Shown: positions 12,301-23,101 of the stretch, piece after piece
How positions within the stretch are numbered: the stretch's first letter is position 1
Layout: every line of letters begins with the position of its first letter
Origin: Gnetum montanum
Taxonomy: Eukaryota > Streptophyta > Gnetopsida > Gnetales > Gnetaceae
DNA: 64,000 nucleotides
Reading direction: 5' to 3'
Assembly: GCA_015680685.1 (NCBI GenBank)
Contig: MNCI01033682.1
Location: 203,591 to 267,590 of the forward strand
The notes under the pieces: generated by a model
Told to the model about the DNA's origin: nothing
The model's database searches: none
What the model saw: the letters and a program-made list of their open reading frames with translations, nothing else
Position numbers and translations under genes: made by a program

Positions 12301-15300
12301 GGTACGGAAGGAATCAACTGCAATTTTACCCATAGCTCTCCATCAACATCTAAATCCCGCACTCCAACAGGGATCATCATTGGGATGAAACCAAACTGTA
12401 CAGAAAGCATCAACAACATACGGGCTCCACCTGTATAACGAAGACCAATGTTGTACCTAGTACAGACAAATACAAAATTCAGATTAGAAAGAAATGTATT
12501 ATATTCTTTTTCATAAAAAAATCAATGGATGCAATTTACTGATCTGACATTTCTCCACAAATCTTAATGCAAGCTAAGCGGAACAAGGGCACTCAGACTA
12601 GAACCACTTTTCTATTCCAACACAACAAGAAAAAGACAAATCATTAATCATCAACAATGTGCTTCCATTTTGCATTAACATTGAATGCCAATAACAATTG
12701 ACAATGTGTTAGATACAATATGGAAGTTAGCAACATGAAGGACAGTATCAATTGCGCTGTACTTCATGTTTGAAAGAATGATGGTGTTTATAAAATTTTT
12801 TTGCTTAACTAATTGACATTTATGCAAGAGCTTAACTGTTAGTTAAACACAAGAAGCTTGTCATTTTCATGACAGCAGTTTCATCATTCCTAGTTTCCTT
12901 ATAAAAAATGCATCGACCAGGAACCATTCCTAACACTAACAAAGATGGTATTCAGGAATATCCAAAGAAACAAAGAATAATTTTTTATTGCATTATTTTA
13001 CTCATGCAATTATCAACAAAAATATGAGCAGCATAGAAGAAGCATTAATGAGCCTCACTATTGCTGCTATTTTGTTGGTTTCTGGTGACAGCTTATGGAA
13101 ACGTATAAATTGTTAATGGCTCCATTCGACAAAGGGAATATAACAGTTGAACATCAACAAGAATGATACATGCCCGGTAAAGAAAGTCTTCTATTTTGGA
13201 AAATTCGTCAGAATCCTCCTGCCAGCTTTGATTACAATATACTTTACACGGTTTGTCAAACACTCGTAATTACATGTTAGTTTTCAGAATTTCAACCCCT
13301 CAGCAGGGGAATTTTGATAAACCAGTGTAGGATTTTACAATACACGATCCCTTGACGTTATTTCATAGAAACATTGGGTCACAGACCCTGAAAAACACTC
13401 ATTTCATTTTGGCATATGTGCTTAATTTACTTTAAATACTTTTAGGAAAAACATCACAAAAAACTTTTTTTAGAAAAACTCACTTTTTACAATATTCTAA
13501 AAGGTTAGAACTTTAAAATAAATCTAAAGATGCCAAAGGGGAAATTTTGCTTCAGCATAGAATCCCACAAGTTAATAAGGCATTTGTCCTGGTAAATAGA
13601 TGGTGCTTAATATGCTGCCTCCAAACTGACTCTTTTATTTAATTTGTGAAATTCACCTCTTGTAGCGCTCAAAAAACCGAAGCAGGTTATAGTCGTTAAA
13701 ACCAAAACTATGAATGTATGTAACTCTAGGCATACTGTCAACACAGTGTGTTGATAGAATTTAAACAAAAAATTAATGGTGTCTTAGCATATCCCTTAGG
13801 ATCAAATCAGTAACTTGCACAACACAAGAACCTATATGCTTTAGCTAAGTGTACAATGCTTGGCTCACAAAAGTAGAGTATGACATAAAACATGTATTTA
13901 GCAAATAAAAATAAAGCCATCAATGAATAAAAGTTCATGTATGCAGAAACGAGGTTAGCAAGAGTATTGCTTAACTGGTAGGCTTATACTCTGTATGTAA
14001 CAAGCTATGAGTTCAAATTGTGCTTAATGCAGCATTATTTTTTACTGGAGCTCTAACAAAATATTGTGTTAGCTATATAGCCTAGGGTACTTGAGCTTTA
14101 ACAAAGTATTGTCTTAGCTATATAGCATAGAGGGCATGTACTCAAAGTTAAGAGTACATATAATCAAAGTTTCAACTCTGACAACCCATAAATTTAATTA
14201 TGAACACAACTCTCTTCTTCCAATCTCTTCTTCTTTCTTTTCCCTATTACGTTAGTTGCATCTTATAAATTACAGGTTCTGAAGATCCTTGCAGCTTATA
14301 TTGATACATACAGTTATTCCTCAAACTATCATCATCCTAGCATTGTCCCAACAAAATGAGGTCAGCTACATGAGTTCTTTTTCACCATTTGCCCCTATGA
14401 AGAGCTAGATCTTTGTTCTTTGAACTATCCATAAAATAATAAAACATGCAGGCTCTTCATACCCTTCTTTCTTATTCCCCATATGTTAGCATTTGGACTA
14501 TAACAAATTAACTGCAGGGATTCATAAGCTAAACATTACCATTTCTGCCATAAAAATCGATTTTATGTGTATGGTTGAATTTGCATGGTTCTAAAAGAAC
14601 TGAGAAAGGGGAAATGAAAGAGGACTCATGGGAGGTAATTGCAGCCATTCATAAGCTAAACATTACCATTTCTTTAATAAAAATTAATTTTGTGTGTCGG
14701 GTTAAATTTGCAAGATTCTAAAAGAGCTGAGAAAGGGGAAATGGGGGAGGAATCATGGGAGGTAATTGCAGCCATTCATAAGTTAAACATTACCATTTCT
14801 GCAATGAAAAGTAATTTTGCGGTGGGTTGAATTTGCAGTGTTCCAAAAAAAGAAAAAACAGCAGAGAAAGGGTAAACGGAGCACTCACTGGAGATCGTTG
14901 GCACGGCGGGAGGTGCGGCGCTCAACGCTGCGCACAGAGATTGGCTCCTTGCCGAGGGAGAACTGCTTGATCTGAACTCGCCGCACGTAGGCGGGTTTTT
15001 TCAGATTATCAATAATGGGTTGCAAAAGCCCCACAAGCCAATTCTCCAATCCTGCCTGGTAAACCTTCCAGAGCTTCCCTATCACCATGTTCACCCATTC
15101 CACCGATTCCTTCTTCTGCAACAGAACCGACAGACTCGTCGGCAGCTGCGCCTGTGCTCGTTCCTCCTCCTCTTTTCTCCTCCTTCTATTCCATGCCCTC
15201 TGTATCACCACCACGCCTGTAACCAGCAACAGTCCCAACAAGGAAACAACCCCATTCAAATTCAACTTCCTCAGATTCATCCCAATATTCCTATTTACAG

Positions 15301-15583
15301 GTCCCTGAAACACCATGCTGCTAAGATTACTCCACTGTGCAGGGGCTGCAGATGCAGAAGCGGATGCAGATGGAATTGTATTTATCCCTTTGCCATTGCT
15401 GCTGCTGCTGCTGCTGTTGCCTGCAACTGAAAAAAAGCAGGCATGACTGCGTCTGCGCCTGGTAATGGAATTTCTCCTGCGTTGTAAGCGGCGGTGAACA
15501 TGCATGCAGGCAACCGTATTAACGCCGTTGCCATTGCCAGGAGACGCAGCAAGCGAAGATGATGTTGGTGTTTGTAGTAACAT
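6238..15583 (-). CDS. Tricalbin/synaptotagmin-like SMP-C2 protein, 5' six exons (gene continues beyond the window)
   Basis: Six exons (15583-14889, 12456-12215, 7440-7422, 7086-6884, 6577-6468, 6336-6238) join with intact phase into 456 codons. Residues 1-95 are Ser/Arg-rich like a plastid transit peptide. A membrane segment lies at about 110-127, then a basic/acidic charged stretch. An SMP (TULIP-type lipid-transfer) domain spans about 158-345 and a C2 domain starts near 365. This order and the motifs WNQDFQFLV and KTDPYV match plant NTMC2T5-type proteins, thought to tether membranes and move lipids at contact sites. The start is the first in-frame ATG after a TAA at 15626-15628. The C2 end and the C-terminus are missing here. 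Two of the usual Ca2+-binding Asp positions look absent. Confident of the family, not of the exact orthologue. Confidence 0.9.
6468..6577 (-). CDS. Exon 5: C2 domain, KTDPYV strand
   Basis: The acceptor is TGCAG| and the donor is CAG|GTAACA. The exon begins inside a Gly codon and encodes KTDPYVVLVLGDQVARSKK through GPPGFPIWNQ. The DPYV motif is the classic C2 signature. Confidence 0.93.
6884..7086 (-). CDS. Exon 4: end of SMP domain and first strands of C2
   Basis: The acceptor is TTTAG| and the donor is TTTG|GTATAC. The 203-nt exon encodes FLTKLLTEDLPRLFVRP and KIVLNFEKG (SMP end), a Gly-rich linker, then VGELSVLLVDARNLNYIPF, the first strands and loop of the C2 domain. In the loop the usual first Asp ligand is replaced by an Asn/Tyr stretch. 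Confidence 0.93.
7422..7440 (-). CDS. Exon 3: 19-nt microexon
   Basis: Nineteen bases lie between a CACCAG acceptor and a strong GTGAGT donor. They complete the Ala codon left open by exon 2, encode Ile-Pro-Val-Leu-Ser, and give the first two bases of Met. Joining exon 2 directly to exon 4 would break the frame and drop the AIPVLSM segment that I recall as conserved in this family. The microexon is far too short for automatic ORF calling. Confidence 0.88.
7441..8399. other. Intron 2, sequence next to the microexon
   Basis: AT-rich intron sequence; I see no gene or repeat that I can name. Confidence 0.5.
8400..9880 (+). mobile_element. LINE fragment (RT C-terminal part and zf-RVT) inside intron 2
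   Basis: The plus strand carries a weak active-site-like region near 8455, then INLYKSHVFNFGAN and LGCDVNSLPTMYLGLPIF at 8570-8720, the standard region after the YADD box in plant L1 elements. At 9195-9480 a zinc-binding region follows with FASKMLHGKAPTGQYL and CVLCSSTTKTIDHLFC. There is no ORF1, endonuclease or clear poly(A). It is a 5'-truncated insertion, opposite in orientation to the host gene, between exons 2 and 3. Confidence 0.75.
9950..11480 (-). mobile_element. Ty3/gypsy fragment (gag end, protease region) inside intron 2
   Basis: The minus strand between about 10860 and 10440 resembles a gypsy protease region: a segment ending VHWL, a KIGPDKEKV segment, then LPIDDVSIF followed in another frame by a GRACSYD remnant of the GRPWQYD motif. 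Upstream, near 11100, is a degenerate zinc-knuckle-like stretch. No LTR is visible at either end and the frame is heavily broken, so this is a truncated relic with the same orientation as the host gene. Confidence 0.55.
10072..10215. repeat. Tandem repeat, 4 x 36 bp
   Basis: Four units of 36 bp start at 10072, 10108, 10144 and 10180 and differ at one or two positions. On the minus strand the unit is 12 codons and lies at the start of a gypsy pol fragment, so the repeat keeps that reading frame apart from one stop per unit. Confidence 0.95.
11481..12214. other. Intron 2, remaining sequence
   Basis: AT-rich intron with a short AAAT run near 11735. Open stretches on both strands are short and unrecognised. 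Confidence 0.5.
12215..12456 (-). CDS. Exon 2: SMP domain core
   Basis: The acceptor is CTAG| and the donor is G|GTAGGT. The exon completes a Gln codon and then reads YNIGLRYTGGARMLLML, continuing through GVRDLDVDGELWVKLQL, PWVGTATWAFVSLPKIKL and FRLFNLM. This is the central part of the SMP lipid-binding fold as seen in tricalbin-like proteins. The length is 242 nt and the phase agrees with both neighbours. Confidence 0.92.
12457..13920. other. Intron 1, 5'-distal part without recognised features
   Basis: AT-rich sequence with no long frame. Nothing supported beyond intron. Confidence 0.5.
13930..14395 (+). mobile_element. tRNA-derived SINE, Au-like, expanded
   Basis: The left end resembles a decayed tRNA promoter: TTGCTTAACTGGTAGGC (A-box-like) and, about 45 bp on, GAGTTCAAATTGTG (B-box-like). 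The right end has CATCATCCTAGC followed by CCCAACAAAATGAGGTC and AGCTACATGAGTTC, which resembles the conserved 3' part of plant Au SINEs (GGGGTCGGCTACATGGAT). A 50-60 bp internal duplication around 14040-14130 (AACAAA, TATTGTGTTAGCTATATAG) lengthens it. It lies in intron 1. Confidence 0.55.
14514..14899. repeat. 127-bp tandem repeat, 3 copies, running into the exon 1 splice donor
   Basis: Copies start at 14514, 14641 and 14768. The third contains the real exon-1/intron-1 boundary at 14888-14889. In copies 1 and 2 the matching spot reads CCCATGAGTCC or CCCATGATTCC instead of CCAGTGAGTGC, so the GT donor has become AT. The duplication therefore placed two donor-like sequences in the intron that have since been lost. 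Confidence 0.85.
14889..15583 (-). CDS. Exon 1: transit-like N-terminus, membrane segment, start of SMP domain
   Basis: This exon encodes residues 1-231 plus two bases. It has a poly-Ser tract at about 56-62 from an AGC-type trinucleotide run, a hydrophobic segment around VVSLLGLLLVTGVVVI, and a cluster NRRRRKEEEER. The SMP start is marked by SVEWVNMVIGKLWKVYQ and LLQPIIDNLKKP. The donor is CCA|GTGAGT. The apparent longer frame from 15625 would need a TTG start and is preceded by a stop, so the ATG at 15583 is chosen. Its context (T at -3) is weak. Confidence 0.9.
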
Positions 15584-15617
15584 TGATGAATTTTGGAAAA
15601 TCTGGCACCCGAAGCAT
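15519..15617 (-). other. Possible upstream ORF overlapping the tricalbin-like start codon
   Basis: An out-of-frame ATG at 15617 opens a reading frame of about 32 codons that overlaps the chosen start at 15583 and stops at 15519-15521. If the transcript begins upstream of 15617 this would lower translation from the main ATG. The transcript start is unknown, and I see no clear TATA box above it. Confidence 0.35.
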
Positions 15618-15625
15618 AACAACAA

Positions 15626-16160
15626 TTAGAATAACAGCAAAACAATGACGACAGAGAACCCTGCCCTGAAACTGGCTCTCGCCCTGGTCCTCGGCCTAAT
15701 GTTATGAACAGCAGCAGCATGCACGCCTAATTCAAGAATATTTGTGTTGCTGTTGCAGAAAATGAGTAGGAATTTGACCCAGCAGCTGCATTAATCGGCA
15801 CATCGCCATGTCGGTGACGACGGCGCATTCTGCAATCACTGCAGTGCAGCTGAGTTTAGAAGGCTTCGTAATCGTACAACAAATCCTTTGGTGATTTTTC
15901 TGGGGATGCAATAAAAGTTTCAAGTAAAACGTCATCCAATCCCAATCTGATCCCTAGACCAAAGACCTCTTTTGTTCCTTTGTTTCTCTGTTTTCTGGTA
16001 TTACTACTTTCTGTTACCTTCATTATACCGTAGCCAGGCACATGCCTCAGATTTCTTCACGGACCAGAGACGCGAGTGCAGATTTGCCTTCCCCTTCTCT
16101 GGAAGCAGAGCCACTCTTCGTCTGCAACGTGACAATCCCTGTTCCACCTAAAAAAGATAC
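15626..16160 (-). promoter_or_regulatory. Presumed 5' UTR and promoter of the tricalbin-like gene
   Basis: This is the sequence immediately upstream of exon 1. It has no clear TATA box in the expected position and no coding signal that I recognise, so the boundaries are only an estimate. Confidence 0.35.
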
Positions 16161-16599
16161 ACAAAACCATGTATCATAGTGGAATCAGCACGCCTACCTC
16201 CATTCAAATTACTTTTAAAAACGTAGACGGATGCACGTGGCGATGCTGGATTTTCGACATCTACCATGCATCTTTATTGTATGACAAATACGGATACCCA
16301 GCTTCAGCACGCGGGGTTTGGAAACAGGAAGATGTCTATATCCAATGTGCTTCTTCCTCTTTTTCAATATTTTCTTCCCTACTCTTGCAATGAAGACAAG
16401 TTTCTCAATAGTATGTTTGAATTCATTCCTAAAGCAATTGGAAACAAGAAGACAAGTTTCTCAAAAGTATGTTTGAATTCATGCAAGTCTTGGAAACAAG
16501 AAGAGGTCTATATTTACTCTACTTCTTCCCCTTTCTTATTGTCTTTTAACTTTAACCGAAAAGCAAGTTTTATAGGTATGTCTAAATTCGTTGTATATG

Positions 16600-16795
16600 G
16601 ACGATTACTTAAAGGGATGGGTTTATGAGGTTGTAAGATTTAGGTTCAAACATAGATGTAATCACTTAAAAAAAGGTTTATAAAGCTTACTTAGAAAAGA
16701 TAAACCTTTAGCCTTGGAGAGATCATCATCATCATCATTCTAGCTTTGTCCTAACAAAATGAGATCAACTATATGAGTTGTTTTTAACCATTTGA
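16600..16795 (+). mobile_element. tRNA-derived SINE, Au-like
   Basis: The left part reads GGGATGGGTTTATGAGG then ATTTAGGTTCAAACATAG, the latter containing a B-box-like GGTTCAAAC. The right part has ATCATCATCATCATTCTAGC and AAAATGAGATCAACTATATG, the Au-type 3' motif also seen near 14350. It sits upstream of the host gene. Confidence 0.6.
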
Positions 16796-16989
16796 ACCTT
16801 GGAGAGGTGACTCTTGAATTAATGTGATTCAAAGCAAAAAAAAAAAAAAACTATATTTAATGATATGAAATAAAATTGATGCTTTACCATGTCCTATTCA
16901 ACAAATATTACATTTTCATGAAAAATAAATATAGACTCTACAAATTGACCAAGTACCAATTGGGGCATCAAGCTTTTTGTTATAACATT

Positions 16990-17517
16990 ATAACATTATC
17001 TCAAATGTGTAGTCATAGCACAAAAAAGAAACACATGTAACTCATCCTTGACTTGCACAACCTACAAATGTGTTCTTCTCATAGGAGTTGAATCCATCTT
17101 TCACTCTCAATACTAAGATGATGAGAACTTAAGCAAAGCTTGCTAATTACATTTTGATACTTAATTGGAATATAGTCAAGACATACTCAGCTTTTGCATC
17201 TAGTTTATTAGATCTAATGTGATGCAAATAAAATTGTCTCTTGCCTTTTACATTAAACCACATTTGTGTTAAAACATTTTGCTTTGCTAGCTAGCGAATA
17301 TACTTAGGATTTTTCTTCACATCCTCCCAAGAGATATTCCATTTTCTCAACCATTGCATCCCCTAAAATTATCATCCATGCTCTTGTGAATCCTCAAGAA
17401 CTGCTATAAAGAATTTGTTTTGCCTTGAGATATGCAAGCTATGAGTGTATGTAATGAATTAGCATAAGGCTTATACTTCTAAAGGTAATAAATCACATTC
17501 ACATAATAATATTGAGT
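16990..17517 (-). mobile_element. Probable 3' part of the RTE-type LINE, left of element 1
   Basis: The target duplication of element 1 joins this flank to 34167. On the minus strand the flank shows decayed coding pieces after the reverse transcriptase position, for example SMDDNFRGCNGWENGISL. This is what remains if an RTE LINE was cut by element 1. The assignment rests mainly on position. Confidence 0.4.
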
Positions 17518-17522
17518 ACAGT

Positions 17523-18402
17523 TGATGAGCGACAAGGTACCCCTACACCCAACCATACAAATCACTAAGGCATTCATGTGTGATCCGATCGAATTTCGTA
17601 GACCTATAGTTCTCCAGTGCACTAATTCTCTAGGAAGTGAAATGGGCATTGAGAATGTTCGTTGTCTTCCCAACTACACTTGTGAAGCTCAAGGATATGG
17701 TTTAGATGTAATTGAGGCACATGATTTTTATCATTTTTATGTTTTGTAAGTTTAATCACCTACAACAAGAATAGAAGGTAGAGGAATTTAATATCTAATT
17801 ATTCTACTGCCTAGCTAGCCTAACACAAGTACCCATTCCCACTTTCCAGACACATCTTGAATATGTATAGCACTATTGGGCTACCAAAAGTTAAGCATTT
17901 CTGGGTTACCAAGTGCTACACATATGCTCGAGGTGGTCAGGCTTGTGGTCATTAACAACTGGAAATTAATTGCTTAATTAAAGCACATTGAAATGAAGTG
18001 CATGAAAATAGAGTACATGAATATTAAATACATCAAGGAAACATTTAATCTATTCTCAATGTTGCAAGGATGATCAAAAGGGTTTGTTTTTATTCCCATC
18101 ACACTGTTGTGCTCAGGTACATCAGTGTTAGAACAAAGATCCGTACACACTCGAACTCTTGCTACAAGCACTTAGAAAATATTCTAACTCCAGAGAAAAC
18201 AAATTGCAAGAGCTTCGCTATTCTATGCAAAAACTATGAAAAACTCAACTAAAAACTATCTCAATTGTGAGCCCAAGCACTATATTTTTAGGCCGGCATA
18301 TATCCCGTGATATTGGATATTCGACATCGCGTCCTAAGCTCCAACATCGAGTATCTAATGTCGAGGCTTCAATATTGAAGCCAATCAAAACATGATTTAT
18401 CA
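17523..18402 (-). repeat. 3' LTR of element 1
   Basis: 880 bp, TG...CA ends. It shares long identical stretches with the LTR at 33268-34161, for example TCTCTAGGAAGTGAAATGGG. The TATA position has decayed here (CTATATTTTTAGG). The internal neighbour on the minus strand is the polypurine tract. Confidence 0.92.
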
Positions 18403-18412
18403 TACCCCCACA
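18403..18412 (-). other. Polypurine tract of element 1
   Basis: On the minus strand the sequence is GTTGTGGGGGTA directly before the LTR start, preceded by CTTGAGGACAAG. This is the expected plus-strand primer site of a gypsy element. Confidence 0.75.
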
Positions 18413-20400
18413 ACTAAATGAAAACTTGTCCTCAAGTGAAGAAGAGGAGAAACAAGTTCCTTACAAAATATTGGGAAGGTACAGAATTATTTATTAACAT
18501 ACAAACTAACTTAGATGGAACAATAGACTCAGAGTACCCGAGTGTATAGATAAATAATCTTTTACAAAATTTGGGTGTTCATGACAAGAGAAGAGAACAC
18601 CCTAGGTAAAACTAACATCCACTCCCCTTGGCAGCTAAAGAGCAAGAGAGAAGATCCAATGATCATGAACAATCCTCATCATGTGGTACTGCTACATCAT
18701 CCTTGGTGAAGATAATCCTACTTCCAATCCAGTCTTCCCACTGCAATCACAACAAAATTGTGAATTAGTATGCAATGTGTAACACATAGCTAGTAAGTAC
18801 CTTGTCTCATTGGTGGTTACACTCGGCTAGGTTGTGATTGTGGTAGATTGATTCCTTTAGGAGTGTTAGCAGGAAGACTAAAAAATAAGGTAAAATAGAT
18901 AAGCAATCCATTAAATTTGAAAAAGTTCTACATAAGGAAATATTTGAAGAGGGTGTAAGAATTCACAGCAATAAGAAAAAGAAAGTTCATTGAAAAATGT
19001 TGTGAAGATATGCATAATTGGATGTCATTGATGAGATAAACAAAGGATTTGATTGTAAGAGTGTCTAAGGATAAAGAACTTAACTAATCCAACCAAAAGA
19101 TATGTAAGTGGGTCCTTCCCAAAGTAGGCATAGGCCTTTTATTGCCCTTTTATAACTTCAAACCAAGGGGTTTGTGGGCCCTGTGGATGATTAATGATTA
19201 TGGAAGGTTAAGTACAAAAACCCGGAAGAAACTATGTAAGAATTTCAACACTTCAAATGAGAACATTGAATAAGAACATGAAACCAGCAGTGAGGTGAAA
19301 CATGGAAAGCATAAATGGACGAGAGAGAGTGGAATGGAGTTCCTGATCAAGGTCACATGAAGTCCCTTGTGAATTTTATGGTTAAATGACTTGATAAGAT
19401 CCATCCTTAGTCCAGACCACAACCAATCACATTTAGTGACTTCGTATCATCATTCTAAGACCAATCCATCCCCTAAGACACAAGAGTGCTTCCACAAAAT
19501 AACCATCGTTCCTTATTAGAGAAGAAAAGAGAAGTAGGAAGTGAGGAAGGGCCTTAGTTAGAGGGGACCTTCAAGAATGGGTAACATGCCTTTCTAGTCC
19601 CATAACCAGTGCTTGTAGCTTGTTTATTTTGTCTAAGGAGTGTGCTTTGAATTCCCATCGTTTTTTTTTTCTTTTTGAAATGGAAACCACACCATGCAAA
19701 GACTTATTCGTTTATTGTGTCTAAGGGGTGTGCTTTGAATTCCCATCGTTGTTGTTTTTTTTTTTTGTGAAATGGGAACCACACCATGCAAAGACTTATT
19801 CAACTTCCTGTTATTGGTCAACACATAATGGTAAGAAATCCATGAAAACACACATGCACCCAGGTAAGTAGAAAAGCGCAAAGAATACTGAATCCCTTTG
19901 AAGTCACACCTTATTCAAACCTTTGAATCCTTTCCAATTCCATAAACTACCAAAGTCACAAATTTGTTATAGTTTTGTTAATGAAAAAGGAACTACATAT
20001 TTCCAGAACAAGGAAAACCATAGAGTTTACGGATGGGTGGATGTTGTGGACTCACTACCTGTTGCATGAAAAGAAACCATGTCCTTGTTATAAGTAACAA
20101 AATTTAAAGCTAGAATCTAGACACCAACAATCAAATAACAACATAGTACATACCACCATCAAGCAATGAATTATCATTGTGCCTAGCACTTATTAACAAA
20201 AAGTTAGAAAATCACACTAGAATAAAAGAAAATATAAAAGAAAGTGTAAAATATTTAAGAAATAACAAATGTCCTAACAATGTTATAAAACAAAAATTAG
20301 AAAAGATTAATAACATGAAAACAAGAAGATGTAAAATAAAGAATGTGTAAAACAAAATGTTGCAAAACAAAAATGTGTAAAACAAAAACGATGAAAAACT
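18413..20400. other. 3' non-pol region of element 1
   Basis: Long region between integrase and the polypurine tract. It shares short anchors with the same region of element 2, for example GGGTGGATGTTGTGG near 20037 and 28550. There is no recognisable protein domain. Confidence 0.5.
19621..19803. repeat. Tandem repeat, 2 x about 92 bp
   Basis: The unit containing GTGTGCTTTGAATTCCCATCG, a T-run, and ACCACACCATGCAAAGACTT occurs twice in a row with small differences in the T-run. Confidence 0.85.
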
Positions 20401-20712
20401 AAGTAGCTACTTATATAGTTAACATGGATGGCCATCTCCCCCACTACTATGTTGAAAGGAGGAGATCCAAAATATTGAGCATGGTTGTCCATCTGATGAG
20501 GTGTTTGTTGTATTTGCTGGCTTATGCTCGTGGAAAGGTTTGACTTATTGTATGTTGACCAGCTATTTCTTGTATGGGCTTTCAGGTTTGTAGATCATCA
20601 TGGCCCCCAAAGAAAAAGCTTCATAAATTATATAAGATCCTTCCCACAATGTTTGGAACTTAGTTTGTTGAGGTACATGTGTAGGGTTCTAGTAGAGAAC
20701 CTTATCTCCTGG

Positions 20713-21640
20713 TTAAAGTTTGACTTTTTTGATTTTAAGGTCATGGCACTTTTTGTTGTAGGCCTTGTGTAACTCGTTAGGTGATAGGGCCACTAATTGA
20801 TTTTTTTCTAGCAAGTTGAGATTCATTAGTCTTTCTTTTTGTGCTAAACTCAAGTCAAAGTCAAGGTCACAGGCTATTGAAAGTGTATAGAGCTCAGATT
20901 GAATAGGAAATGTTGGTAATTTTCCATACACAAGCTCATAGGGAGAGTAGCCTATAGGAAGTTTCCATGTTGAGCGGTAGGCCCAAAGGGCGTCATTAAG
21001 TTTTGTACTCTAGTCTTTCCTATATTTGCTAATAGTTCTTATTAGAATCCTTGTGATTTCCCTATTGGTAACCTTAACTTGACCATTGGCTTGGGGATGG
21101 TAAGGTGTTGTGCATTTATGTTTAACCCCCAGGAGTTGCATGAGCTTTCGAAAGGTAATGCCTGTAAAGTGAGTTCCATTATAAAAAATTAATGCATGTG
21201 GCACACCAAACCTATTTACAACATTTGTTGTACAAACCGAGTAGTAGTAGAAGATGTGTAGTCGGTGATGGCTACTACTTTTGCCCATTTCATACAATAG
21301 TCAACAGTGACTATGATGTATGCCTTCTCATTTGACATGGATGTGATGGGATCCATGAAGTCAATGCCTCAAATGTCAAAGGGTTTCAGTGGTTGAATCC
21401 ATTATTAAGGTTCCTCCATTCAAGCATTCATTCCACCATCTTGTTGGCATCATTCACAAGAGCAAACATATTGGTGAGCATCCTTGAAGATTGTTGGCCA
21501 ATGGTACCCTACCATCAGGATTTTAATGGTCATGCATCTCCTAGCATAGTGGCCTCTGCAAGGACCTTCATGAGCATCTTGGAGAATGCATAATTGATCA
21601 TCAGGGATACCACATTGAACCAAGTCATTGGCGCACACCT
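20713..21640 (-). pseudogene. Element 1 integrase (zinc-binding and catalytic core), inactive
   Basis: At 21638-21450 the minus strand shows the H2C2 zinc region (DAHEGPCRGHYA...GYHWPTIFKDAHQYVCSC). At 21297-21010 the catalytic core follows with FGVPHALIFYNGTHF and YHPQANGQVKVTNREI. The family normally has SDNGTHF and GQVE; here the Asp is Tyr and the Glu is Lys, so two of three DDE residues are lost. The C-terminal part at 20931-20713 ends in AYNKKCHDLKIKKVKL. Integrase would insert the element's DNA; this copy cannot. Confidence 0.8.
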
Positions 21641-21699
21641 TGTAGAGGTGTCTGTTGATCTCTATGAAGCATTTTACCTAGTGAAGAAACTACTATTTC

Positions 21700-23101
21700 T
21701 TCTAGTGGTCCAACCCTTGTGACATCTCTTAGGTGAGAAGATAAGTGAGAATGCCATCATACCATTTAGGCTCATTAGGTAATTGTTCAATTATAGCCCC
21801 AACAAAGAGGAGTTCATCAGGAAACATATCAAATAGTAGGCTTTCTTTCCCTTTGTTGTCCCATCATAACCAAGATAAGTGGTCAATGACCACATTCTCG
21901 ATGCCCTTTCGATCTATCATCGTAAGATTGAATTCCTGTAAGATCACCAACCATCGTATGACATGAGGGCTTATCATGGGCTCATTCATTAGGCAATAGA
22001 TGCACTGTGGTCTATATGCACAAATACTATGTATCCAAGCACATAATGCCTGAACTTTTCTAGAGTAAACACCACTACCATCAATTCTTTTTATGTGGTG
22101 ATGTAGTTCAATTGTGCACCCACAATGCTTTAGCTAGCACAATGGATGTAATATGGATGTTTCTTGTCATCCATCTACGTAAGCACAACTCCCAAGGCAT
22201 AATTTGATGCATTTTTCATAACATGAAATGGTCTAGATCAATTGAGTCCTTGTAGGATTGGAGTTTCTACAAGTTTCTCTTTCAGTTGTTGTAATGCTTA
22301 TTCACATTCCACAGTCCAAACAAATGGAGCATCTTTCTTTCTTAGCTCCACTAATGGTTTTGCGATCTTAAAGAAATTCTCTATGAATTACCAGTAGTAG
22401 CTAGTATGTCTAAGGATTGACCGAACATCTATGACAGTTTCTGGTTGGCAGGTTATTCCTTAGATGACCCTTATTTTTTTGGGGTCAACCTCAATTCTTG
22501 CTTGTGATATTTTATGCCCTAATACAATGCCTTCTTGGACCATTAGATGACTCTTTTACCAATTGAGCCTAAGGTTTGTCTCAATGCATCATTTTAGTAC
22601 TTGCTCAAGGCAGTCCAGGGCTTGCTCAAATGTAGCTCAATAGGTAGAGAATTCATCCATGAAAACTTCCATACCACTACAAATTTGCTATTGAAAAATG
22701 CTTAGAACTAGGCATTGAAGGGTAGCAAGGGCATTACATAGACCAAAAGGCATCTTTTGATATGCAAAAGTCCCCTAGGGACTTGTGAATGTTGTTTTGG
22801 CTTGGTCTTCAGGCACGATCTAGATTTGGTTACAACCACTATAACTATCCAAAAAACTATAGTAGTAATGCCCGAATATTGTGTCTAACACCTAATCAAC
22901 AAATGGCAATAGAAAATGGTCCTTGAATGTTGCCATATTCAGTAGTTGAAAATCAATGCAGACTTGCGACTTGCCACCTTTCTTGGGTAGCATAATAATG
23001 AGTAGACTAACCCACTCACTATCTACAATGGGATAAATAAACTCCGCCTTGAGGAGTTGTTCAATTTCTTCCTTGAGGATTTGCTTCAGTTTCGGGTTCA
23101 A
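21700..23101 (-). pseudogene. Element 1 reverse transcriptase and RNase H, inactive
   Basis: The minus strand from 23101 begins NPKLKQILKEEIEQLLKAEF, then LPKKGGKSQVCIDFQLLN. About 60 codons on come the KTTFTSP and FAYQKMPFGLCNA motifs, and then the active site VFMDEFSTY, in which the second Asp of the usual MDD is Glu. Stops break the frame from 22880 down. RNase H-like pieces follow to about 21700. The FGLCNA type is common to Athila-like and related plant gypsy elements. Confidence 0.8.

Noticed and set aside
12127-12438. 103-codon plus-strand frame
   Set aside because: Antisense of exon 2 of the tricalbin-like gene.
15020-15430. 136-codon plus-strand frame
   Set aside because: It is the antisense shadow of exon 1; the minus strand there has clear membrane and SMP sequence with correct splice sites.
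15584-15625. Longer N-terminus of the tricalbin-like protein from 15625
   Set aside because: The codon at 15625 is TTG, not ATG, and a TAA lies directly upstream; the first in-frame ATG is at 15583.
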